A stretch of 30,265 nucleotides of DNA, taken from NCBI GenBank assembly GCA_964418645.1, contig CAYQME010000028.1, forward strand, positions 1 through 30,265, given 5' to 3'. The position numbers and the translations under genes were made by a program. The stretch is from JAADHG01 sp964418645. GTDB taxonomy: Bacteria > Bacteroidota > Bacteroidia > Flavobacteriales > Flavobacteriaceae. A model generated the notes under the pieces. That model did no database searches and was not told the origin of the DNA. It saw only the letters and a program-made list of their open reading frames with translations. Below, piece by piece: positions 8,458-16,956 of this stretch (its first letter is position 1; each line of letters opens with the position of its first letter).

Positions 8458-9627
8458 ATGGATTTACATAATAAAAACATTTTATTGGTCATACATCAAG
8501 GTATAATGGGAGGTGCAGAACGTCAGGGCTTGGGTATTTCAATGTTTTTAACCAAAGAAAATAACTGTAAGGTTGATTTGTTACTGACTTTTTCGGGTGA
8601 AATGACACAGGAATTTAAAGCTTTTGCAGACGAATGTAATATTGAAAATATTTATTATTTTGGAGCGCCTTACCTATTGTTTAAGCGTGAATTCACCTGT
8701 AAAAATTTAAAACGGTTTATATGGTCTGCTAAATATCTTTTTAGATTACGTAAAGGCTTGATTAAAAACAAATACGATATTGTTATTCCTTTTTTAAATT
8801 TCCCCTCTAAAGTTTCTTATTATTTATATAAATTATTGCCCTCAGTTAAATTCACGTTTTGGCACCAATTAGGCTTAGACACTAATAGTCTTGATATTTT
8901 TGAAAGTATTGCTGTTAAAAATATCCCTTGTGTAATTGGTAATGCCAGTAACTGTCTAGATATGTTTAAAACCACATATAAAATAGACTCTAAAAAATTG
9001 AATGTATTACCACAATATGTTTCAATGAAATATGTAAAAGAAGATAAAGAATTACTTAGAGCTAAATATATTATACCTCAAGAATCAATAGTTATAGGTA
9101 TGATTGCTCATTTTAGGCCAGAAAAATGTTTCGAGCTTTTATTATACGTTTTTGAAAGGCTTAATAAATTGAATGACAATATCTATTTGGTGTTTTTAGG
9201 AAGTAAGCATAGTTCTGATGTTACATTGCGAAAATTCAATGATTTAGCCGATAGAATTCATGAAAAGCAATTAGCTTCAAAAGTGAGTTTGCTTTCAGAG
9301 GTTAAAGTTGAAGATGTTTTAAATACTATAGATATAGGTGTTTTGGTTTCAGAAATAGAAGGTGTTCCCAATGTCGTGATGGAGTATATGTTATATGGAT
9401 TACCAGTAGTAACAACAAATCATCCAGGTTGTGTTACGTTATTAAAGGATTCCCTTTTTTTAATTGAGAATAATGAAGATTTGTTATTTGATTGTCTTGA
9501 GCAATTGATCAGATCTGAATCTTTAAGAATCTCGGAGGGAGAATCTAATCAAAAAAAGATTAAAAATTTCAATATTAATGCTTATGTTAATAAGTTAGAA
9601 GTAATTATGAATAAGTATAAAAGTTAA
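8458..9627 (+). CDS. GT4 family glycosyltransferase
   Basis: Retaining GT-B glycosyltransferase. The N-terminal half has the GxMGGAERQ acceptor-side motif (GGAER at 18-22 from this start). The C-terminal half has a strand and loop IGMIAHFRPEKCFELL starting the donor domain and the E-x7-E element at 301-309 (EIEGVPNVVME), followed by GLPVVTT. I start at the ATG at 8458; a TTG at 8452 in the same frame would add two residues and cannot be excluded. It sits in the operon between two GT2 genes with a gap of about 20 bases upstream and 10 downstream. Donor sugar unknown. Confidence 0.9.
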   Translation: MDLHNKNILLVIHQGIMGGAERQGLGISMFLTKENNCKVDLLLTFSGEMTQEFKAFADECNIENIYYFGAPYLLFKREFTCKNLKRFIWSAKYLFRLRKGLIKNKYDIVIPFLNFPSKVSYYLYKLLPSVKFTFWHQLGLDTNSLDIFESIAVKNIPCVIGNASNCLDMFKTTYKIDSKKLNVLPQYVSMKYVKEDKELLRAKYIIPQESIVIGMIAHFRPEKCFELLLYVFERLNKLNDNIYLVFLGSKHSSDVTLRKFNDLADRIHEKQLASKVSLLSEVKVEDVLNTIDIGVLVSEIEGVPNVVMEYMLYGLPVVTTNHPGCVTLLKDSLFLIENNEDLLFDCLEQLIRSESLRISEGESNQKKIKNFNINAYVNKLEVIMNKYKS

Positions 9628-9637
9628 AAAAATCAAT

Positions 9638-10471
9638 ATGAATGTACCAGTTATTTCTATAGTTATTCCTTGCTATAATGATGATAAATATATTGAACAG
9701 GCCATAAATTCTGTATTAAATCAGACATATCAAAATATAGAAATAATTGTTGTTGACGATGGCTCTAATATAGAAACAAAAAGGGTTTTAAGTCGATTAG
9801 AAGCGAAAGTAACTAAGTTAATTAATCAAGAGAATAAGGGACAAAGTACAGCAAGGAATGTTGGGATTAAAGCCGCAAAGGGTGAATATATATTGATATT
9901 AGATAGTGACGATTTTTTTGAACCTTTATTCTGTGAGAAAGCAATTAGTATTTTTAAAAATAAGCAAAAAACTAAAATTGTTAGCTGTTATGCTAATATT
10001 ATATATCCTACTGGAAATAGAGAATTGTATAAACCAGCGGGTGGTGATATAAACAATGTAATATTTAATAATATAGCCTTAGGTAGTGTAATGTTTAAAA
10101 AAGAAAATTGGAAAATTGCTCAAGGCTATGATGAAACTATGAGAAATGGTTTTGAAGACTGGGAATTCTACATAAGAATGCTTAGAGAAGGAGGTCGAGT
10201 TTTAATAATAAAAGAGCCTTTATTTAATTATAGAAGACAATTAAATTCTACAACCACTAAAGCAAATAGAAATAAATACGAGTTATTGAAATATATATAT
10301 TTAAAGCATAAAAGTTTATATGTTGACAATTTTGAATTATTAATAACACATCTACTAAATAAAATTGAAAGAGAAGAATTAGAAAAAGTCAAGAAAGAAA
10401 AGAGCATTGAATACAAAACAGGTTACTTCCTATTACGTCCAATAAGGTTCATTAAAAGGCTATTATCATGA
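9638..10471 (+). CDS. GT2 family glycosyltransferase
   Basis: GT-A glycosyltransferase of 277 residues. ISIVIPCYNDDKYIEQAI at 6-23, VDDGS at 39-43, the GQSTARNVGIKAAKGEYI segment before the metal-binding DSDD at 89-92, and GFEDWEFYIRM near residue 170 are all typical. Its arrangement (short C-terminus, no long membrane tail) is that of a compact soluble or peripherally bound enzyme. The stop overlaps the start of the next glycosyltransferase by four bases (ATGA), indicating translational coupling and a probable shared glycan. Confidence 0.92.
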   Translation: MNVPVISIVIPCYNDDKYIEQAINSVLNQTYQNIEIIVVDDGSNIETKRVLSRLEAKVTKLINQENKGQSTARNVGIKAAKGEYILILDSDDFFEPLFCEKAISIFKNKQKTKIVSCYANIIYPTGNRELYKPAGGDINNVIFNNIALGSVMFKKENWKIAQGYDETMRNGFEDWEFYIRMLREGGRVLIIKEPLFNYRRQLNSTTTKANRNKYELLKYIYLKHKSLYVDNFELLITHLLNKIEREELEKVKKEKSIEYKTGYFLLRPIRFIKRLLS

Positions 10472-11409
10472 ATTCTTTTTATTCTCAATTAGTCACCATT
10501 ATAATGGCCACCTATAATAGGGGGTATTATATTGTTGAAGCATTAGATTCTATTAAGGAACAAATCTACACCAATTGGGAATGCTTAATTATTGATGATG
10601 GAAGTACTGATAATACACAAACTACAATTGCGTCCATTTTAAATGATGATTCAAGATTTAATTATTTAAAACGCCCAGACCAATATAAAAAAGGCTTACC
10701 GGGATGTAGAAATTATGGGTTAAAAATAGCGCGAGGCGATTACATTGTTTTTTTTGATGATGATGATATTGTGCATCCCCTTAATTTAGAGATTTGTATT
10801 TCTACATTTAAGACATCAAAGAATTCATTTTTTTGCAATTATAAAAAAGCCTCTTTTTTTAATAATTTCAATTATAACTTAATTGATTATGGCAGAGATT
10901 TTGAATTAAAGCAAACGCATGATTATGTGTTGGAAAAAGTGATAACACATACAATTCCATTTGCATCTTGTACAGTACTGTGGAAAAGAGAATGTTTTAA
11001 GGATAATGTGTTTAATGAAGATTTGATGTATGCAGAAGAGTGGGAATGTTACCAGCGTATATTAAGTGAGAATATTAAAGGGGTTATTATAGATAAAGTA
11101 CTATATTATAATAGAAAGCACGATAAGTCAAATACAGGAGAGTTTTGGAAAAACAGTCCTCTTCGAGTAAGCTCAAAAAAAAAGGCTATAGAATTAGTAG
11201 TTTTTAATTTAGTAAATAAAAAACTACTAACGTCTTTCTTGTTAAATTACTTAGTAAATTTATCGATACCATTTAGAGATTATAGTTTGGTTAGAAATGT
11301 TCTCAAAATTTCTAATTCTAAAAAGAAGTTAAGGTTATTTTACTATTTGAAATATTATGTATTTCCTATTTGGGTTTTGTATAAAAAAAAATTAAAACGT
11401 AGAAATTGA
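10468..11409 (+). CDS. GT2 family glycosyltransferase, two A9 tracts in its 3' part
   Basis: GT-A glycosyltransferase with VTIIMATYNRGYYI from residue 9, IIDDGSTDNT at 41-50, CRNYGLKIARGDYI and the metal-binding DDDD at 97-100; AEEWECYQRI near residue 190 forms the acidic acceptor-side element. It is similar to the enzyme at 6416 over the donor-binding half. The tail is lysine-rich and hydrophobic. Two runs of nine adenines lie in the gene, at 11175-11183 and 11383-11391; such runs can slip but are also expected in this base composition. The next gene (wecB-like) starts with TTG inside its last codons, a four-base overlap. Confidence 0.92.
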   Translation: MNSFYSQLVTIIMATYNRGYYIVEALDSIKEQIYTNWECLIIDDGSTDNTQTTIASILNDDSRFNYLKRPDQYKKGLPGCRNYGLKIARGDYIVFFDDDDIVHPLNLEICISTFKTSKNSFFCNYKKASFFNNFNYNLIDYGRDFELKQTHDYVLEKVITHTIPFASCTVLWKRECFKDNVFNEDLMYAEEWECYQRILSENIKGVIIDKVLYYNRKHDKSNTGEFWKNSPLRVSSKKKAIELVVFNLVNKKLLTSFLLNYLVNLSIPFRDYSLVRNVLKISNSKKKLRLFYYLKYYVFPIWVLYKKKLKRRN

Positions 11410-12512
11410 AAATACTTATTTGTTTTGGAACTCGCCCTGAAGCTATAAAAATGGCTCCAATATGCTTAGAGCTAAAGACAATGAAAATGTCTTTTAAGCT
11501 TTGTGTGACCGGGCAGCATAGAGAGATGTTGCATCAAGTATTAGCGTTTTTTGAATTAGTTCCAGATTACAATTTAAATGTAATGCAACCCAATCAAAGG
11601 TTAAATGAACTAAGCGCTAGAATACTAACTGAAATGGATATAGTATTTGCAAAAGAGGATTTTGATTTAGTACTTGTTCATGGAGATACAACCACATCTA
11701 CTTTGGTTGCCTTGGCTGCATTCCATAGAAACTGCAAAGTAGCCCATATTGAAGCTGGTTTGAGAACATACAATAAACAATCACCCTTTCCTGAAGAGTT
11801 GAATAGACAAATTACGGGTAGGATAGCGGACTTTCATTTTGTGCCTACTGAAAAGGCTAGACAAAACCTTCTTAAGGAAGGTGTGAAAAATTCTATAATT
11901 GTTTTAACAGGAAATACAGTTATTGATGCATTGTATATCACATTAAATAAGATTGAAAACGGATACACTACTACATTTATTCAAGATTTATATAAAACGA
12001 TTGACTTCAATAAAAAGATTATTTTAGTTACTGGGCATAGACGGGAAAGTTTCGGAGAAGGATTTGAAAATATTTGTAAAGCCATCTTAGAGATTTCTCA
12101 AAGAAATGATATAGAGATTGTTTATCCAGTACATTTAAACCCTAATGTTCAAGACATAGTATACGGTAGATTGACTGGAAAAGCAAACATACATTTAATA
12201 CCTCCTTTAGAGTATCCGTCATTTATTTGGTTGATGAGTAAAGCTGTTTTAATAATTTCAGATTCTGGAGGTATTCAAGAAGAAGCCCCGTCTTTAAATA
12301 TTCCAGTATTAGTTTCGCGAGAGATTACAGAGCGTGATGAAGGTATAAAAGCAGGCTGTACTTTTTTAGTTGGAACTGATACAACTAAAATTATAGAAAA
12401 AACCAATGAAATTTTGAATGAAATTAAAACGTCTAAGAAAATGAATAATCCCTATGGTGATGGTAAAGCCGCAGAAAGGGTTGTGGGTTTTTTAAATGAT
12501 TTTGAATTTTAA
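11406..12512 (+). CDS. wecB: UDP-N-acetylglucosamine 2-epimerase, non-hydrolysing
   Basis: Converts UDP-GlcNAc to UDP-ManNAc in the cytoplasm. The 368-residue protein is full length for the family and carries GTRPEAIKMAP at 8-18, HGDTTTS at 92-98, HIEAGLRT at 114-121, FPEELNRQ at 128-135, VTGHRRES at 208-215 and SDSGGIQEEAP at 285-295, all hallmarks of WecB/MnaA. The start is TTG at 11406, overlapping the upstream glycosyltransferase. UDP-ManNAc could be used directly, oxidised to UDP-ManNAcA by a dehydrogenase not seen here, or become a precursor of another sugar. The locus also has a NeuC-like hydrolysing 2-epimerase, so the two make different products (UDP-ManNAc versus free ManNAc). Confidence 0.93.
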   Translation: MKILICFGTRPEAIKMAPICLELKTMKMSFKLCVTGQHREMLHQVLAFFELVPDYNLNVMQPNQRLNELSARILTEMDIVFAKEDFDLVLVHGDTTTSTLVALAAFHRNCKVAHIEAGLRTYNKQSPFPEELNRQITGRIADFHFVPTEKARQNLLKEGVKNSIIVLTGNTVIDALYITLNKIENGYTTTFIQDLYKTIDFNKKIILVTGHRRESFGEGFENICKAILEISQRNDIEIVYPVHLNPNVQDIVYGRLTGKANIHLIPPLEYPSFIWLMSKAVLIISDSGGIQEEAPSLNIPVLVSREITERDEGIKAGCTFLVGTDTTKIIEKTNEILNEIKTSKKMNNPYGDGKAAERVVGFLNDFEF

Positions 12513-12516
12513 GCAG

Positions 12517-13113
12517 ATGAAAATATTTATTTTAAAAATCATTAAATACCTACCTTTCAATTTTTTAAAAATATTCTTATTAAATAACGGATTTGGATAT
12601 ACCATAGGACATGGTGTTAAGATTGGAAAATCAATCATTAATTGTAAAAAAGTCAGCATTGGTGATAATGTTTATATTGCAAGTAGAAATGTGTTTTCTT
12701 GTAGTGAAATAAAAATAGGTTCAGATACTAAAATTCATTCAGGAAATACATTTATCGGGAAAGAAAGCTTTGTAATTGGCAAAAATTCGAGAATAATCAA
12801 CAACCACTATTTTGATTTATGGCATCAGATAAAAATTGGTGATAATACATGGATTGCAGGAAGGAATAGTGAGTTTTGGACACATGGTTCGATAAAAACT
12901 AAAACAAATAATAAAGATTTGTCAATTGTAATAGGTGATGATGTTTATATTGGGTCTTCTTCAAAATTTGCTCCAGGCTCAAAAGTAAATTCTCGAAATT
13001 TAGTAAGTTTAGGAAGTATGGTTTCTGGTGAATTTAATGAAAACGAAACTATTATTATGGGTAATCCAGCAACTATAGTTAAAACTGGTATTGATTGGAG
13101 AGAAAATTGGTGA
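12517..13113 (+). CDS. Left-handed beta-helix (hexapeptide-repeat) acyltransferase
   Basis: Likely O- or N-acetyltransferase acting on a sugar. From about residue 25 to 185 there are repeated I-G-x-x-[VT]-x-I hexapeptide turns (for example KIGKSI, SIGDNVYIA, KIGSDTKI, VIGKNSRI, KIGDNTWIAG, VIGDDVYIG), giving a left-handed beta-helix trimer fold. WTHGS near residue 125 holds a histidine that could be catalytic. The end MGNPATIVK is typical of this family. It lacks the N-terminal PglD/NeuD nucleotide-binding domain. I prefer ATG 12517, five bases after the preceding stop; the in-frame ATG at 12496 would add seven residues and overlap wecB by 17 bases. Acyl group and acceptor are unknown. Confidence 0.85.
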   Translation: MKIFILKIIKYLPFNFLKIFLLNNGFGYTIGHGVKIGKSIINCKKVSIGDNVYIASRNVFSCSEIKIGSDTKIHSGNTFIGKESFVIGKNSRIINNHYFDLWHQIKIGDNTWIAGRNSEFWTHGSIKTKTNNKDLSIVIGDDVYIGSSSKFAPGSKVNSRNLVSLGSMVSGEFNENETIIMGNPATIVKTGIDWRENW

Positions 13114-13120
13114 TAAATAG

Positions 13121-14374
13121 ATGAGCAGAAAAATAGTTGTAATAGTAGACTCTATTGATATAAATGATAGCAGTGGTTCTAAGGCCAATGTTGCTTTAAT
13201 TAAGAATTTAATAACTATTGGATATGAGGTTTTTGTATATCATTATACAAGAAAAGAGGTCAAATTACATAGAGCATATTGTCATGCCATTAAAGAAAAG
13301 AAGCGTAATTTATTATATATTTTAAGTAGAATACAGCGTATTATTCAAAGAGCATTTAAAATTAACTTAGCGAAACATTTAGAACCTATATTTGGGTTTT
13401 CATTTACTTTTTTTAATGATGTAAATAGTATTAAGGCTGCACTTAAAAAAGTTGATATAATAAAAGTAGATTTAGTGTTGACTTTAAGTAAGGCAGCCAG
13501 TTTTAGGCCTCACTATGCGGTAAACAAGATGCCAAAGTTTTATGACAAATGGATGGCTTATATTCATGATCCCTACCCATTTAGCTGTTATCCGGAGCCT
13601 TATGATTGGAGAGAACCCGGTTATAAGAAAAAGGAACAATTTTTTAAAAACCTTTCAAATCGGGCAAAATATTCAGCTTTTCCGAGTGTATTATTAAAAG
13701 AATGGATGGGTAAATTCTTTTTGAATTTTTTAAATACTGGTATTGTTATTCCACACCAAAATATTGATGTTGATTTAAAAACACAAGTAGCTCCAGATTT
13801 TTTTGATAGTGATAAGTTTAATATTTTACATGCAGGAAGTTTAATGAAACAGCGAAATCCTAAAGGATTAATTAAAGGCTTTCAATTGTTTTTAGATAAT
13901 AATCCAAGCGCTAAACAAGATTCAAACTTATTATTATTGGGTCATGCAGACTATCATGAAAAGATGATAGATAACCATGTAAAGGAGATACCAGAACTAT
14001 ACGTAAATTTATCTAATGTTTCTTTTAAAGAGGTTTTTTGGTTGCAAAAACATGTTGCAATCAATGTAATATTAGAGGCAGAATCTGAATTTAGTCCGTT
14101 TTTACCAGGGAAGTTTCCACATTGTGTATCCGCAAATAAACCTATATTGTATTTAGGGCCTCAAAAAAGTGAGGTGAAAAGATTACTAGGAGAAATTTAT
14201 CCATATTGGACTAAAGTAAATAATATTGCAGCAATTGCTGAAATTTTACAACAATTGTATAATGAATGGCTAATTGATAAAGGAATATTAGTTTTAAATA
14301 GACCAGATTTGGGCAACTATTTGGGAAAAGAATATTTAAGAGAGCAACTTGAAAACGTTTTAAATAATGATTAA
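13121..14374 (+). CDS. GT-B fold glycosyltransferase (GT4-like)
   Basis: 417-residue predicted glycosyltransferase. The N-terminus MSRKIVVIVDSIDIND then SSGSKANVALIKNLI is an acceptor-domain Rossmann start. Near residue 237 the donor domain opens with HAGSLMKQRNPKGLIKGFQ, the usual linker-and-strand pattern of GT4 enzymes, and a SEFSPFLPGKFPHCVSANKPILY segment near 325-347 takes the place of the E-x7-E element. It is more divergent than the other GT4 genes here. The WREPGYKKKEQFF region after a conserved HDPYPF suggests a subfamily not known to me. It overlaps the next GT2 by eight bases. Substrate unknown. Confidence 0.78.
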   Translation: MSRKIVVIVDSIDINDSSGSKANVALIKNLITIGYEVFVYHYTRKEVKLHRAYCHAIKEKKRNLLYILSRIQRIIQRAFKINLAKHLEPIFGFSFTFFNDVNSIKAALKKVDIIKVDLVLTLSKAASFRPHYAVNKMPKFYDKWMAYIHDPYPFSCYPEPYDWREPGYKKKEQFFKNLSNRAKYSAFPSVLLKEWMGKFFLNFLNTGIVIPHQNIDVDLKTQVAPDFFDSDKFNILHAGSLMKQRNPKGLIKGFQLFLDNNPSAKQDSNLLLLGHADYHEKMIDNHVKEIPELYVNLSNVSFKEVFWLQKHVAINVILEAESEFSPFLPGKFPHCVSANKPILYLGPQKSEVKRLLGEIYPYWTKVNNIAAIAEILQQLYNEWLIDKGILVLNRPDLGNYLGKEYLREQLENVLNND

Positions 14375-15272
14375 ATTCGGGGTACTTATTTCTACTAATA
14401 ATAGACTTGAAGCATTAAAGTTCACTTTAGAGAAAATAGATTATTTATTTGAAAATGATAATGTAGAGTGTATTATATACGATGATGGTTCAACAGATGA
14501 AACTTCTTTTTTTGTAAAAAAATATTACCCAAAAATTCAATTGATTACCAACGTGAAAAGCAAAGGTTATATATATTGTAGAAACATGATGCTTAACTTA
14601 ACAACTGCTAAGTATGCAATTTCATTGGATGATGATGCTCATTTTATCACTAAAAATCCGTTGCAAATAATTGAAGATTATTTTCAAAAACATCCACAAT
14701 GCGGAGCCTTGGCATTTAGATTGTTTTGGAATAAACATATACCACTAAAAATAGAGTCAAGAGATGAACCTGAACATGTTAGAGGTTTTGTAGGCTGTGG
14801 ACATGTATGGAATATGGAGGCTTGGAGAACAATTCCAAAGTATCCTGAGTGGTTTGTTTTTTATGGGGAGGAAGAGTTTGCTTCTTATCAATTGTTTAAA
14901 AATAACTGGGAAATACATTATGTTCCTAAAATTTTAGTGCATCACAGAGTAGATATAAAAGGAAGAAGAAAGAAAAAAGATTATCGTATACGTTTAAGGC
15001 GTTCTTTAAGTTCAGGCTGGTATCTCTATATATTATTTTTTCCATGGAAAATGATTCCCAAAAGATTTTTGTATACTTTATGGGTACAGTTAAAAACTAA
15101 AGTATTTAAGGGTGATTTTAAAGCACTAATGGCTGTGGTACAAGCCTTAGGTGATGTTGTGGTCAATTTACCGCGTTTATCAAAAAATTCAAATAGGTTA
15201 TCGAAGGAAGAATTTTTGAAATACTCAAAACTACCAGAAACAAAATTGTATTGGACCCCAAAAGATTTGTAA
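14367..15272 (+). CDS. GT2 family glycosyltransferase
   Basis: GT-A enzyme beginning MIKFGVLISTNNR, with IIYDDGSTDET at 36-46, GYIYCRNMMLNLTTAKYAI and a DDD donor/metal motif at 88-90 (SLDDDAHF). CGHVWNMEAW and YGEEEFASY follow at about 150-175, and a VHHRVDIKGRRKKKDYR basic stretch leads into an amphipathic, hydrophobic C-terminus likely to lie on the membrane. It is coupled at both ends: it overlaps the GT-B gene before it by eight bases and the methyltransferase after it by 22 bases, which suggests that this sugar addition and the methylation belong to one assembly step, though that is inference. Confidence 0.9.
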   Translation: MIKFGVLISTNNRLEALKFTLEKIDYLFENDNVECIIYDDGSTDETSFFVKKYYPKIQLITNVKSKGYIYCRNMMLNLTTAKYAISLDDDAHFITKNPLQIIEDYFQKHPQCGALAFRLFWNKHIPLKIESRDEPEHVRGFVGCGHVWNMEAWRTIPKYPEWFVFYGEEEFASYQLFKNNWEIHYVPKILVHHRVDIKGRRKKKDYRIRLRRSLSSGWYLYILFFPWKMIPKRFLYTLWVQLKTKVFKGDFKALMAVVQALGDVVVNLPRLSKNSNRLSKEEFLKYSKLPETKLYWTPKDL

Positions 15273-15955
15273 ATTTAAAAACACGTTTTAATAGTAATAT
15301 CAATTTGAAATCAGACACAAAATTATATAAAGACAGAGGAGAATTTGCAAGTACAATGTTGCATAAATATATATTAAACGCACCTAATAATATTGTGAGC
15401 GATATTGGTGCAGGTTTCGGACATATGAAAGGCGAGATTGAAAGTGTAGGAGCAGAATGGCAACCTTTTGATTATGTAAAAAAAATGGAGGAAACCATTA
15501 TTTGGAATTTGAATAAAACACCACCTGAAATAGCTAAAAATGCTGGTATAGTTATCTTTTTAGAAGTTTTAGAACATTTAGATAATCCCCTTTTGGGAAT
15601 TCAAAATATAGCCATTCATATGGTAAAGGATGGTGTATTGATCTTAACCACTCCAAATCCTCAATCTAGTAAAAATACCTTAAGTTTGTTTTTAAGAGGG
15701 TCGCTTTATGCGTTTCAAGAAAAACATATTGATGAAAATCATGTGTTTACACCTTGGAAACATGTGGTTTATGAATTTTTAAAGCGTAGTGGTTTTGAGG
15801 TCTTGGAGTATGCTATTGTAGATGTACAATACAGAAGCAGTAAGCGAAATTCTATTAAAGATTGGTTGAAATATAAAATGGAAAGTTTTATCGAATATAG
15901 AAACCCTTTAGCTAAAGGAATGAGTTACGGAATAGTCGCCAAAAAAATAAAATAA
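15251..15955 (+). CDS. Class I SAM-dependent methyltransferase
   Basis: 234-residue methyltransferase. Motif I is SDIGAGFG at 50-57, the acidic loop FDYVKK is at 73-78, and LEVLEHLDNP at 104-113 matches the Methyltransf_11/23 families; LILTTPNPQSSKNT further on is the usual post-catalytic strand. The start is uncertain: TTG 15251 gives a 22-base overlap with the preceding GT2, while a later TTG around 15307 would remove about 19 poorly conserved residues. It ends one base into the NeuB-like gene, so methylation of the nonulosonate or its neighbour is a reasonable guess. It shares a D-[FY]-V-K pattern with the methyltransferase at 2901. Confidence 0.85.
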   Translation: MDPKRFVNLKTRFNSNINLKSDTKLYKDRGEFASTMLHKYILNAPNNIVSDIGAGFGHMKGEIESVGAEWQPFDYVKKMEETIIWNLNKTPPEIAKNAGIVIFLEVLEHLDNPLLGIQNIAIHMVKDGVLILTTPNPQSSKNTLSLFLRGSLYAFQEKHIDENHVFTPWKHVVYEFLKRSGFEVLEYAIVDVQYRSSKRNSIKDWLKYKMESFIEYRNPLAKGMSYGIVAKKIK

Positions 15956-16956
15956 TGAGCGTTAAAATTATAGCCGAAATTGCACAAGCACATGATGGTA
16001 GTCTGGGTATGGCCCATGCGTATATTGATGCTTTAGCGACCACTGGAGTAGATGCAATAAAATTTCAAACGCATATAGCCGAAGCAGAAAGTAGTATACA
16101 TGAACCATTTAGAGTGAAATTTTACAAGCAAGATGCTACTCGATTTGAGTATTGGAAACGCATGGAGTTTACTTTAGAGCAATGGAAAGATTTAAAAGCC
16201 CATTGTGATAATCTTGGGTTAGAATTTATGAGTTCGCCATTTAGCAATGCAGCAGTAGATGTGTTAGAACAAGTTGGTGTACAATGCTATAAAATTGGAT
16301 CTGGCGAAGTAAACAATCTATTATTATTAAATAAAATTGCCCAAACCGGTAAGCCAATTATTATATCATCAGGTATGAGTTCATATGAAGAATTGGATAA
16401 TACCGTGACCTTTTTAAGATCAAAGCGGGCAGATTTTTCAATATTACAGTGCACTACAGCATATCCAACACAGCCTGAGCAATATGGTTTAAATATAATT
16501 CAAGAGTTAAAATCTAGATACAATGTTCCAATAGGTCTTTCAGATCATTCAGCAAAACAAGAAGCGTGCATAGCAGCTGTGGCTTTAGGTGCCGAAATCA
16601 TTGAGTTTCATGCGGTGTTTCATAAAGATATGTTTGGCCCAGATGTGTCTTCTTCATTAACTATTGAAGAAATAAAAGACTTAACGGTAGCAATTCGTAA
16701 CATAGAGAAAGCAAAAAATAACCCCGTAGATAAAACAGATAATTCAGCTTTTAAAAGCCTTAAGATTATTTTTGAAAAGTCATTGGCTGTAAATAAAGAT
16801 TTGAAAGCAGGACATAGAATAGCATTTTCAGATTTAGAAGCAAAGAAACCTGCAAATAAGGGAATATCAGCAACTTATTTTAGTGCTGTTGTTGGGAAGG
16901 AAATTGTAAAAGATTTGAAGCAATGGGATTTTTTAAATATAGAAGATATTAAATGA
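15955..16956 (+). CDS. neuB: N-acetylneuraminate (sialic acid) synthase family protein
   Basis: Condenses PEP with N-acetylmannosamine, or a related 6-carbon amino sugar, to a nine-carbon nonulosonic acid. TIM-barrel motifs: IAEIAQAHDGS at 5-15, KFQTH at 36-40, SSPFS at 93-97, KIGSGE at 113-118, SSGM at 138-141, CTTAYPT at 166-172 and GLSDHS at 194-199. Two histidines, H198 and H219, are 21 residues apart, the spacing of the metal ligands H215/H236 I recall for Neisseria NeuB. The segment after the second reads EFHAVFHKDMFGPD rather than the usual E-x-HF-T-x-D, so this is a divergent subfamily. A SAF/antifreeze-like domain follows from about 275. neuC and neuA adjoin, favouring Neu5Ac; legionaminic acid is not excluded. 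Confidence 0.88.
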   Translation: MSVKIIAEIAQAHDGSLGMAHAYIDALATTGVDAIKFQTHIAEAESSIHEPFRVKFYKQDATRFEYWKRMEFTLEQWKDLKAHCDNLGLEFMSSPFSNAAVDVLEQVGVQCYKIGSGEVNNLLLLNKIAQTGKPIIISSGMSSYEELDNTVTFLRSKRADFSILQCTTAYPTQPEQYGLNIIQELKSRYNVPIGLSDHSAKQEACIAAVALGAEIIEFHAVFHKDMFGPDVSSSLTIEEIKDLTVAIRNIEKAKNNPVDKTDNSAFKSLKIIFEKSLAVNKDLKAGHRIAFSDLEAKKPANKGISATYFSAVVGKEIVKDLKQWDFLNIEDIK

